A DNA stretch of 21,180 nucleotides from Scatosoma sp045644545 (lineage in GTDB: Bacteria; Bacillota; Clostridia; Christensenellales; Borkfalkiaceae). Below, in pieces: positions 7,134 to 14,128 of this stretch. The notes beneath the pieces were generated by a model, which had not been told where the DNA came from, did not search any database, and saw nothing but the letters and a program-made list of their open reading frames with translations. Position 1 is the first letter of the stretch, and every line of letters begins with the position of its first letter. The position numbers and the translations under genes were made by a program. Location of the stretch: contig JAZRHC010000012.1 of NCBI GenBank assembly GCA_045644545.1, forward strand, positions 1 to 21,180. Reading direction: 5' to 3'.

Positions 7134-7685
7134 TTATTTTTCTATTTTTTCAAGCGCTTCTTTCACGAAGAAGCTGCCGCCGATCGCGGCGATCTTTTCC
7201 CAAGCCAAGAATTCGTCGATATTGCTTCTGTCCACGCCGCCCGTCGGGATAAATTTGATTTGGGGGAAGGGCGCGGCAAGCGCTTTCATAGCCTTTAAGC
7301 CCCCGTAGACGTTCGCGGGGAAGAATTTCACCGTCGTGATCCCAAGCTCCAAAGCCTGCATAATTTCCGTAGGCGTTACGCAACCGGGATAGTAGGGCAC
7401 GTCGTTCTTTTTACAGATCTTCGCAACCGCCACCGAAAGCCCGGGGGAAACGATAAATTGCGCGCCCGCTTTTAACGCGGCTTTACATTGCGCCGCGTTG
7501 ATAACCGTGCCCGCGCCCACGCTCATATCGGGGAATTTTTCACAGGCAAGCGCGATCGCCTCCGCCGCGCAAGCGGTGCGGAAGGTGATTTCCGCGCAGT
7601 TGATCCCGCTTGCTTTTAAAGCGGACAGGATCTTTTCCGTTTCGCCAAGTTCTTTGATAACGACGACAGGTACAAATTTTTCCAT
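7134..7685 (-). CDS. kdgA: KDPG/KHG aldolase, short form
   Basis: Class I aldolase that splits 2-keto-3-deoxy-6-phosphogluconate into pyruvate and glyceraldehyde-3-phosphate, the last step of the uronate route. The TIM-barrel signatures are present: the AEITFR strand with Glu32 and Arg36, VGAGTV, FIVSPG, PGCVTPTE, and the Schiff-base lysine in TTVKFFPA (Lys120). At 183 residues it is shorter than the usual ~205-215. It lacks the first ~10 residues (helix before PVVVI) and most of the C-terminal tail after GGSFFV. GGAGGT lies nine bases before the ATG, so the short start is real. The ATG overlaps the deacetylase stop (TAATG), implying translational coupling. Confidence 0.93.
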   Translation of the reverse strand: MEKFVPVVVIKELGETEKILSALKASGINCAEITFRTACAAEAIALACEKFPDMSVGAGTVINAAQCKAALKAGAQFIVSPGLSVAVAKICKKNDVPYYPGCVTPTEIMQALELGITTVKFFPANVYGGLKAMKALAAPFPQIKFIPTGGVDRSNIDEFLAWEKIAAIGGSFFVKEALEKIEK

Positions 7686-8383
7686 TATAATAAAACCTCC
7701 GTATTTGTTCCGTAAAATATATTTTCTTTTCCTGCAATCAGCTTGCAGAAGCTTTCAAATCTTTCCCAATCTCCTTTGATAAAATCAAATTCGTAGGTAT
7801 GTCCCCAAATATAGAAAAGCTGAGGCTCGTCGTTCTCTATCGCAAGGAATTTTTCGGCGAGCTCGAAGCTTTTTTCTCGATTCTGCCAATACACCGTGGG
7901 GTTAAATCGCAACAAATTCGTTTGCAAATCGAAGTTCTCCGTTGAGATTACGGTGCGCGCATACCGAATAGGCGTGTCGTTTTTTATAATTTCCACCACC
8001 CTATCGTCGTGGTTTACGCCACCGCAAGGATACGCCATACCCCGAACCTCGTAGCCGACGAGATTCTCCAAAGCCTTTCTGTCCTCCTCGACTTGACGAA
8101 TGATAGTTTCTTTTCCAAGCGAAGGAAGACTTGGATGCGTAAGCGTATGTACGGCGACTTCGTGTCCTTCGTATACGGCTTTTACGTTGTGCGCTTCCAC
8201 CTTATCGTGCCGCGCAATCGTACCGTCGCTACTCTTGGCTTGCGCGACTACGCCGAGTAAACCCGAATTTAGATTAAAGGTGGCTTTTAATCCGTATTTA
8301 TTCAATATTTCAATCGTGCGAATATCCTGTTTCACACCGTCGTCGAAACTAAACGTAATCGCCTTTTTCTTGCCGTTCCACAT
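7685..8383 (-). CDS. NodB-type polysaccharide deacetylase (CE4-like), cytoplasmic
   Basis: Metal-dependent deacetylase fold. Motif 1 is FSFDDG with Asp14 and Asp15. Motif 2 is HTLTH with metal ligands His79 and His83. The AYPCGG stretch corresponds to motif 3 (usually RxPYG), in altered form. Near the end, YIWGHTYEFD may supply the last catalytic histidine. There is no signal peptide or membrane segment, unlike peptidoglycan or xylan deacetylases, so it should act in the cytoplasm. It starts one base after uxaC, with its ribosome binding site (GGAGGG) inside the uxaC end, and overlaps kdgA by one base. That tight packing ties it to uronate use, perhaps removing acetyl groups from imported pectic oligosaccharides. 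This role is inference; the substrate is unknown. Confidence 0.88.
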   Translation of the reverse strand: MWNGKKKAITFSFDDGVKQDIRTIEILNKYGLKATFNLNSGLLGVVAQAKSSDGTIARHDKVEAHNVKAVYEGHEVAVHTLTHPSLPSLGKETIIRQVEEDRKALENLVGYEVRGMAYPCGGVNHDDRVVEIIKNDTPIRYARTVISTENFDLQTNLLRFNPTVYWQNREKSFELAEKFLAIENDEPQLFYIWGHTYEFDFIKGDWERFESFCKLIAGKENIFYGTNTEVLL

Positions 8384-8384
8384 T

Positions 8385-9782
8385 TTATTTTCCCTCCACC
8401 TTTAAATACGCTACCGCGTTGTTGAAGCAGATATCTTGCACGACCTTTCCGACGAGCTCGGTGTTTTGGGTCATTTCGCCCTTTTCCATCATCGTGCCGA
8501 AATAGTTGCAAAGAATTCTTCTGAAATAGTGGTGACGGGGATAGGACAAAAGCGATCTGCTGTCCGTAAGCATACCGACGAACGCGCCGATATGCCCCGT
8601 CGCCGTCAAGTCCTCCAAATGCTTTTCCATTCCCACTTTGTTATCCAAGAACCACCAAGCGGGTCCGTATTGAAGCTTGCCTTTCACCCCGCCCGACTGG
8701 AAACAGCCGATCAGCGTCATAATTTCCGCGTTCATTTTGGGATTTAAGTTAAAGACGATCGTTTTCGGCAAGCTGTTTTCGCTGTTCAAACGGTCGAACA
8801 GACGGGACGTAAGCTTAATGCTGTTGTCCTCGGAAATGCTGTCAAAACCCGTATCTAAGCCAAGCTTTGCCATCATAACGGCGTTGTTGTTGCGCATCGC
8901 ACCCACGTGAAGCTCGGTTGCGATATCGTATTTTGCGTAGAGCTTGAAGAGGAAATAGGTAAGATATCCTTTGAAAATCTCCGATTCCTCGACGGTTACG
9001 GCTTCGCCGCTTCTGCGCTTTTTGAACACCTTTTCCGCTTCCTCTTTTTTTGCGACCTTGCACACTCTTTCAAGGGCGATATCGCTCGCCGTCGTGCCGA
9101 CCTTGATAAACGCCTGCAAACGGTTTTCCAAAGCGGCTTCGAGCGAATCCAAATCCTTGATCTCGCCCGTAAGCGCTTCCAAAAGCGCGACGAACTCGTT
9201 ATATTTCTCCGCTTCGATATTCATAATCTTATCGGCGCGGAACGCGGGCATCACCTTGAACGCGTAGCCCTTTTGCGCGATCTTTTCGAAGGTGGTCAAA
9301 TCGTCGAACACCTCGTTCGTCGTGAAGATATATTTCACGTTGGATTTTTCAATCAGGCTTTGCGGGGTGATCTTGTTCAAACGGATATATTCGTTGCACC
9401 AATCCCAGATCTGCTCGGCGTTTTCTTCGTTGATTTCAAGCTCGCAATTGAAAAATTCTTTGAGCTCGACCTGCGACCAATGATATAAAGGATTGCCGAA
9501 CGCCGTGCCCAGCGTTTTGCAATAGACGAGGAATTTTTCCTTATGCGAAGCGTTCCCCGTGATCATTTCTTCGTCTACGCCGTAGTTTCGCATCAAACGC
9601 CACTTATAGTGATCGCCCGCGAGCCAGATCTCGAACACGTCGTTAAACGTTTCGTTCGCCAAAATCTGCTTTTCGGGCAGATGGCAATGATAGTCGAAGA
9701 TCGGCATATCTTTTGCGTAAGCGTTATACAGCTTTTCCGCAGTCTTGTTCGTCAATAAAAAATTATCTTTTATATAGCTCAT
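8385..9782 (-). CDS. uxaC: glucuronate/galacturonate isomerase
   Basis: Interconverts galacturonate and tagaturonate (and glucuronate and fructuronate), the entry step of hexuronate catabolism. The 465-residue length matches the family. FDYHCHLPEKQI at 29-40 supplies the metal-site histidines His32 and His34. HVGAMRNNN, GPAWWFLDN and the C-terminal LTDSRSLLSYPRHHYFRR block are all typical of UxaC. The N-terminus lines up with the family, but the spacing from AAGGAGA to the ATG is about 14 bases, longer than for the other genes here, and may lower its translation. It sits between the PPi-type PFK (40 bases upstream) and the deacetylase (1 base downstream). Confidence 0.96.
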   Translation of the reverse strand: MSYIKDNFLLTNKTAEKLYNAYAKDMPIFDYHCHLPEKQILANETFNDVFEIWLAGDHYKWRLMRNYGVDEEMITGNASHKEKFLVYCKTLGTAFGNPLYHWSQVELKEFFNCELEINEENAEQIWDWCNEYIRLNKITPQSLIEKSNVKYIFTTNEVFDDLTTFEKIAQKGYAFKVMPAFRADKIMNIEAEKYNEFVALLEALTGEIKDLDSLEAALENRLQAFIKVGTTASDIALERVCKVAKKEEAEKVFKKRRSGEAVTVEESEIFKGYLTYFLFKLYAKYDIATELHVGAMRNNNAVMMAKLGLDTGFDSISEDNSIKLTSRLFDRLNSENSLPKTIVFNLNPKMNAEIMTLIGCFQSGGVKGKLQYGPAWWFLDNKVGMEKHLEDLTATGHIGAFVGMLTDSRSLLSYPRHHYFRRILCNYFGTMMEKGEMTQNTELVGKVVQDICFNNAVAYLKVEGK

Positions 9783-9822
9783 ATTTATCTGATTATCTCC
9801 TTCTTTTTTTATTTGATATTTT

Positions 9823-11043
9823 TTATTTAATACTAGAAAGATGATAAGGCAACCCGTCCACGTAAAAAGGTGGTAATTCCCCTTGGATTAGAGGACGAGC
9901 ATACTCAAAAAACGGAAGGAGCATATCCGTATGCGTATCGTTAATCCATTCGATCGGAATCTTTTTTTCTTGGTTCGCAATTTTTTCGATCTCAACGACC
10001 CCCGTCGTGCATTGATAAGGCTTATCCGAAATGCGTACCAACGTGATCGCAACACCACTTTGTCCATTCATAGCGGCAAGCACCGCCGCGCCGCCTACTT
10101 GATACGCTTCCGTGATCTCCGTTCTGCTCGTTAAATGAGCCGCGCAACGCTGCAACGTAGAAAGCTCCATCGCTCGCGTTTTGGTTTTTAAACGTTTGGC
10201 GCATTCATTCGCCAAAAATTGAGCCGTACCCGTCAGTTTTTTATGCCCGAACGAATCCACGTCCTGTTCCCTATCCAAAAGCTCGCAAACGTACCTTCCG
10301 TCCGGCAACCTTATTCCTTCCGATACGGCGATTACGATGCTTTTCTTTTTTCTTTGCAACGCTTCCACTTTTTTGATAAAGTTTTCCACCGTGAAAGGAA
10401 TTTCGGGCAAGCATATCATATCTACGCCGTCGCAATCCTCTCCTTTTGCCAAAGCGCTCGCCGCCGTAAGCCAGCCTGCGTTTCGTCCCATAATTTCCAC
10501 GATCGTCACGTAGTTCGTGCCGTATACCGTCGCGTCGCAAATTACTTCCTTCATAACCGTAGCGACGAATTTAGCCGCGCTACCGTAACCGGGCGTATGG
10601 TCGGTAATCATTAAATCGTTGTCGATTGTCTTCGGCACGCCGATAAAGCGTATTTTACTCCCTATCTTTTTTCCGTATGCCGAAAGTTTGGATATGGTAT
10701 CCATACTGTCGTTGCCGCCTATGTAGAAAAAACATTCTATTTCGTATTTTTTTAATATCGAAAAGACTTTTTCATATTCCACGGTACTTTCTTCCGCCGC
10801 TTTGAGTTTATAACGGCAACTCCCCAGGAAGGACGAAGGCGTGCGTTTTAAAAGCTCGATTTTAAAATCGCTGTCAAGTACCTTATTTAATTCAATCAAG
10901 CGTTCTTCTAAAAACCCCGCGATACCGTTTCTCATACCGTAAACGGTTTTTGCGCCCGCTTTGATCGCCACTTGATATACCCCCGCAAGGCTTGCGTTAA
11001 TGACGGCGGTCGGTCCGCCCGACTGTCCTACTACTACGTTCAT
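9823..11043 (-). CDS. PPi-type 6-phosphofructokinase
   Basis: Converts fructose-6-phosphate and fructose-1,6-bisphosphate into each other, probably with pyrophosphate and therefore reversibly. GQSGGPTAVINAS (6-18) opens the nucleotide/PPi site. The donor-specifying positions read GGNDS (109-113) and PKTIDND (137-143). Asp112 (where ATP enzymes have Gly) and Lys138 (where they have Gly) are the known PPi signature. Asn111 stands where most PFKs have a metal-binding Asp. The 406-residue length suits the single-subunit bacterial PPi-type clade. It lies between uxaA (36 bases) and uxaC (40 bases), so it is co-transcribed with uronate genes. There it could return triose-derived FBP to hexose phosphate while saving phosphate energy. 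The donor is inferred from residues; sedoheptulose phosphate is a possible second substrate. Confidence 0.9.
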   Translation of the reverse strand: MNVVVGQSGGPTAVINASLAGVYQVAIKAGAKTVYGMRNGIAGFLEERLIELNKVLDSDFKIELLKRTPSSFLGSCRYKLKAAEESTVEYEKVFSILKKYEIECFFYIGGNDSMDTISKLSAYGKKIGSKIRFIGVPKTIDNDLMITDHTPGYGSAAKFVATVMKEVICDATVYGTNYVTIVEIMGRNAGWLTAASALAKGEDCDGVDMICLPEIPFTVENFIKKVEALQRKKKSIVIAVSEGIRLPDGRYVCELLDREQDVDSFGHKKLTGTAQFLANECAKRLKTKTRAMELSTLQRCAAHLTSRTEITEAYQVGGAAVLAAMNGQSGVAITLVRISDKPYQCTTGVVEIEKIANQEKKIPIEWINDTHTDMLLPFFEYARPLIQGELPPFYVDGLPYHLSSIK

Positions 11044-11079
11044 TTGATTATTTCCTCCCTATGTATTTGGTTGAACTAA

Positions 11080-12483
11080 TTATAAAGTCACGCCCGTTTT
11101 GAAGAATGCAATTTCCCGAACGTCCTCGCTCTTTACCTTCTTTTCGCCGTTTGCAACCGAAAGCACCAACTCGAACAGCCCGTCCTCGTCCATCGGGAAC
11201 GCGTTGAAATCAATCCAGTTTTCCTTAAACGAAGAAATATGGTTGTTCGTGCCTATTTTCATAGTGGGAACGAAGGTGGAGAACGGCGTGCCTCTGCCCG
11301 TCGTGAAAAGCACCATCTGACAGCCCGCCGCCGCAAGCGCGGTCGCCGCGATCAAGTCGTTTCCGGGCGCGTTCAAAACGCTCACCCCTTTTTCTTCGAC
11401 GGTATCGCCGTAGCCCAAAACCGCGTTGATCTTCGTCGAGCCCGCCTTTTCGATACAGCCGAGGGATTTTTCCTCCAAGGTCGTGATCCCGCCCTTTTTG
11501 TTGCCGGGGCTGGGGTTTTCGTAGACGGGGAAGCCTTGCTTTATATAGCTGTCCTTAAAGTCCACGATCATTTTTTTATACTTCTCGAAGGTTTTTTCGT
11601 CCTTACACTTGTTCATTAAAATCTGTTCCGCGCCGAACATTTCGGGAACTTCGGTCAACACCGCTCTCCCGCCGTAGGATACGATACGGTCGGAAATTCT
11701 GCCGACGAGCGGATTTGCCGTGATGCCCGAGAAGCCGTCCGAGCCGCCGCATTTAAGCCCCAAGCAAAGATCGGACAAGGGAATATTTTCCCGCTTTAAA
11801 CGCTTTGCCTGCGCCGCGAATTTTTCGAGGATCTCCAAGCCGTAAGCAATTTCGTCCTCAACTTCTTGGCAATTGAAATATTCGATATTTTTTCTGCCGT
11901 ACGGCGCGAGATATTCCTTGATTCCGTCCATACCGTTGTTTTCACAGCCCAGCCCCACGAACAAAACGAAGCTCGCGTTGGGATTGAGCGCGACGGCGCA
12001 CAAAAGCTTTTTAATATTTTCGTTATCCTCGCCGAGCTGAGAACAGCCGAACTGATGCGTGAGCGCGAAAATGCCGTCGATCGAGCCTTTCACAAGCGCT
12101 TGCGCTTTCTTTTCGAGCCGTCTGCAAACGTCGTTCACGCACCCGACGGTGGGAATGATATAAATTTCGTTTCTGATCCCCGCTCTGCCCTGCTCGCGCT
12201 TGAAGCCCTTGAAATACCCTTCCTTTTCTTTGGACTCGCTCGCCGCGAACGAATAGGAATACTCTGCGTTTTCGTCGAGGTGGGTCTTTAAGTTATGCGA
12301 ATGTACCCACTCGCCCTCGGCGATATCCCGCTTGGCTCTGCCGATAATTTGTCCGTATTTGATAACGTATTCGTTTTCTTTGATTTCTTTCAACGCGTAT
12401 TTATGCCCCGAGGGAATACTCTCGTTCCCTTCGAGCATTACGCCCACGTTATCCTTTTCGTTGATAATGATATTTTTCGTCAT
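11080..12483 (-). CDS. uxaA: altronate dehydratase
   Basis: Dehydrates D-altronate to 2-keto-3-deoxygluconate, using a divalent metal (Fe/Mn). It is a full-length two-domain protein of 467 residues. An N-terminal SAF-like domain (about 10-70, ending in VHSHNLKTH) is followed by the large UxaA domain. That domain has PTVGCVNDVC (111-120), GCSQLGED (146-153), LGLKCGGSDGFSGITANP, and the C-terminal TTGRGTPFSTFVPTMKIGTN block with its conserved histidine context. The ribosome binding site is weak to moderate (AAAGAAGA). It follows uxaB after 117 bases, in which I see no convincing promoter or terminator, so it should be the second gene of the operon. Galactarate and altronate dehydratases share this fold; the uxaB/uxaC context settles altronate. 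Confidence 0.95.
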   Translation of the reverse strand: MTKNIIINEKDNVGVMLEGNESIPSGHKYALKEIKENEYVIKYGQIIGRAKRDIAEGEWVHSHNLKTHLDENAEYSYSFAASESKEKEGYFKGFKREQGRAGIRNEIYIIPTVGCVNDVCRRLEKKAQALVKGSIDGIFALTHQFGCSQLGEDNENIKKLLCAVALNPNASFVLFVGLGCENNGMDGIKEYLAPYGRKNIEYFNCQEVEDEIAYGLEILEKFAAQAKRLKRENIPLSDLCLGLKCGGSDGFSGITANPLVGRISDRIVSYGGRAVLTEVPEMFGAEQILMNKCKDEKTFEKYKKMIVDFKDSYIKQGFPVYENPSPGNKKGGITTLEEKSLGCIEKAGSTKINAVLGYGDTVEEKGVSVLNAPGNDLIAATALAAAGCQMVLFTTGRGTPFSTFVPTMKIGTNNHISSFKENWIDFNAFPMDEDGLFELVLSVANGEKKVKSEDVREIAFFKTGVTL

Positions 12484-12600
12484 TCTTCTTTACTCCAATA
12501 AATCGCTTACTCGCGCCGAAAGGCGAATCCGCAACGATTTTACAAGACTCTAAAACGAGAAAGCACTCTCCTTTTTTAGCGTCTTTCGGCTACGCTTCTT

Positions 12601-13974
12601 TTAAATCAAGCTCTTTCCTTCCGAAAGCGAAAGGAGATTCGCCTCCACCGCCGCTTGGAAGCCTTCGTAAGCCGTGAGGTCCTCCCCCCACACCTTTTCG
12701 TCCTTCATAAACGCCGCAACGCTTCCGCCGTTTGCGAAATACTGCAAATAAGGCAGATCGTCGAGCACTTCGATTTCTCTTGCAGGGAGCTGAACGTAGT
12801 ATTTCCCGTCTTTTTCTTTGAGCGAAGAATAGATCTTCATAAGATACGAAAAGCCCTTCGCCATATTCGCGGGAATCTTGCCGTGGCGCAAGTAATAATC
12901 CTTAAAGCTGGGCAAGTTTCTCGTTCTCCACTTGGAAATGCTGTTTAAGGAAATGCTCGTTAAAAGATGGTTCAAATAGGGGTTGGAGAATCTGTCGAGC
13001 ACGCTGTCGGCAAACGCTTTCGTCGCTTCGACGTTATCCGATACGAAGGGCACGATCTCCTCGTTCAACGTCGCGAGCATAAAGTCTAAGAGCTTTTTAT
13101 CCTGCATACAGTCGTACACCGTCACCGCGCCTTCCCAAAGCCCTGCGGGAACGATATTCGTGTGGCTTCCGTTGAGCACGCGCACCTTGCGTTTTTTATA
13201 ATAAGCGATATCCGTCGTCAACACGACTTCGATATTATGTACGCCTTCGACGATATATTTTTCGATATCGCCTTTTTTCTCGACCGCCCAAAGCCCGAAC
13301 GGTTCGCCGACGGACACGAGCTCGTCTTTATATCCGACGAGTTTTTCGAGGTGGTCTGCGTCTTCTTTCGTTCTCGGATGCCCCGAAACGATTCTGTCTA
13401 CGAGCGTATTGCAATAAAAATTCTGCTCCGCGTTCCATTTTTTAAATTGCTCGGGCAGCTTCCAAAGCTCGATATATTTCTCCACGCATTTTTTGAGCTC
13501 GTCCGCGTTGTTGTCGATCAGCTCTACGGGAAGAAGGTATACCCCGTCTAAGCCCGCGTTAAAGCGTTCAAGCAAGAATTTGGTGAGTTTCGCGGGATAG
13601 GTGACACCGTCGAACCCGTTAAAATCGTCCGCCGCGTTAAAGCAGATGCCCGCTTCCGTCGTGTTGGACACGATAATTTTAAGTGCGGGATCGGTCGCCA
13701 CCGCGTAGTAGGCTTTTTCGTCCGCGAACGGATCGATCACGCTGTTTAACACGGTGATCTTTCTCACTTCCTCCACCGCTTCGCCGTTCTTCGCGCCGCG
13801 CAAAACGATATTGTATTCGTTATTCTGTTTTTCAAATCTTTCGAGCGTTCCGAACGTGATGGGTTTAATGATATCTACGGAATATTCTTTCCCCTCCTCC
13901 ACGAGCGTATCGAAATACGCGTCCACGAACGTTCTTAAAAAGTTCCCTTCGCCGAATTGTGCAACTTTAATCAT
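12601..13974 (-). CDS. uxaB: tagaturonate reductase (altronate oxidoreductase)
   Basis: Reduces tagaturonate to altronate with NADH. It belongs to the mannitol/long-chain dehydrogenase family: the N-terminal dinucleotide fold starts VAQFGEGNFLR (4-14), SNTTEAGI follows, and the catalytic helix holds KVRVLNGSHTNIVP with Asn268 and His271. I start at the ATG at 13974, giving 457 residues, because AAGGAGA stands just before it. The alternative start 63 bases upstream would place the promoter -10 box inside the gene and add 21 residues foreign to the family. First gene of the hexuronate operon. Fructuronate reductase (uxuB) is a relative, but the adjacent uxaA and the FGEGNFLR start favour UxaB. 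Confidence 0.93.
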   Translation of the reverse strand: MIKVAQFGEGNFLRTFVDAYFDTLVEEGKEYSVDIIKPITFGTLERFEKQNNEYNIVLRGAKNGEAVEEVRKITVLNSVIDPFADEKAYYAVATDPALKIIVSNTTEAGICFNAADDFNGFDGVTYPAKLTKFLLERFNAGLDGVYLLPVELIDNNADELKKCVEKYIELWKLPEQFKKWNAEQNFYCNTLVDRIVSGHPRTKEDADHLEKLVGYKDELVSVGEPFGLWAVEKKGDIEKYIVEGVHNIEVVLTTDIAYYKKRKVRVLNGSHTNIVPAGLWEGAVTVYDCMQDKKLLDFMLATLNEEIVPFVSDNVEATKAFADSVLDRFSNPYLNHLLTSISLNSISKWRTRNLPSFKDYYLRHGKIPANMAKGFSYLMKIYSSLKEKDGKYYVQLPAREIEVLDDLPYLQYFANGGSVAAFMKDEKVWGEDLTAYEGFQAAVEANLLSLSEGKSLI

Positions 13975-13983
13975 ATTTTTAAA

Positions 13984-13990
13984 TCTCCTT
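13984..13990 (-). promoter_or_regulatory. ribosome binding site deciding the uxaB start
   Basis: AAGGAGA on the minus strand, nine bases before the ATG at 13974. No such site precedes the longer open frame. Confidence 0.8.
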
Positions 13991-14008
13991 AGATTTCCTT
14001 GCGCCCTA

Positions 14009-14037
14009 ATTATACCACACTTAGCTTTTGCGTGCAA
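14009..14037 (-). promoter_or_regulatory. sigma-A promoter of the hexuronate operon
   Basis: On the minus strand TTGCAC (14032-14037), 17 bases, then TATAAT (14009-14014), with a TG one base before the -10 box (extended -10). It is the only clear promoter for the uxaB-to-kdgK run. Confidence 0.85.
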
Positions 14038-14052
14038 TATAAAAACAAACGA

Positions 14053-14076
14053 AAAAAGCGGTAAATTACATAAATC
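14053..14076 (-). promoter_or_regulatory. candidate operator, copy 1 (upstream of uxaB)
   Basis: The plus strand reads AAAAAGCGGTAAATTACATAAATC in two parts: AAAAAGCGGTAA, then ATTACATAAATC. It contains the inverted arms GTAA-A-TTAC. It begins 15 bases upstream of the uxaB -35 box and is nearly identical to 17544-17568 upstream of the GH28 gene. Its role as a regulator site or UP-like element is inference. Confidence 0.55.
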
Positions 14077-14128
14077 GTATTATCATTCTTCTGCTGCCGC
14101 CACGAAAAACTGCGTTTTGGGGCTTGCT

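Noticed and set aside
12484..12600. Terminator or attenuator between uxaB and uxaA
   Set aside because: Only a weak GGAGA/TTCTC pairing exists and no T-run follows it on the minus strand, so the two genes are treated as one operon.
13975..14037. Longer uxaB start at 14037
   Set aside because: It would put the TATAAT box inside the coding region, lacks a ribosome binding site, and the family start MIKVAQFGEGN is at 13974.
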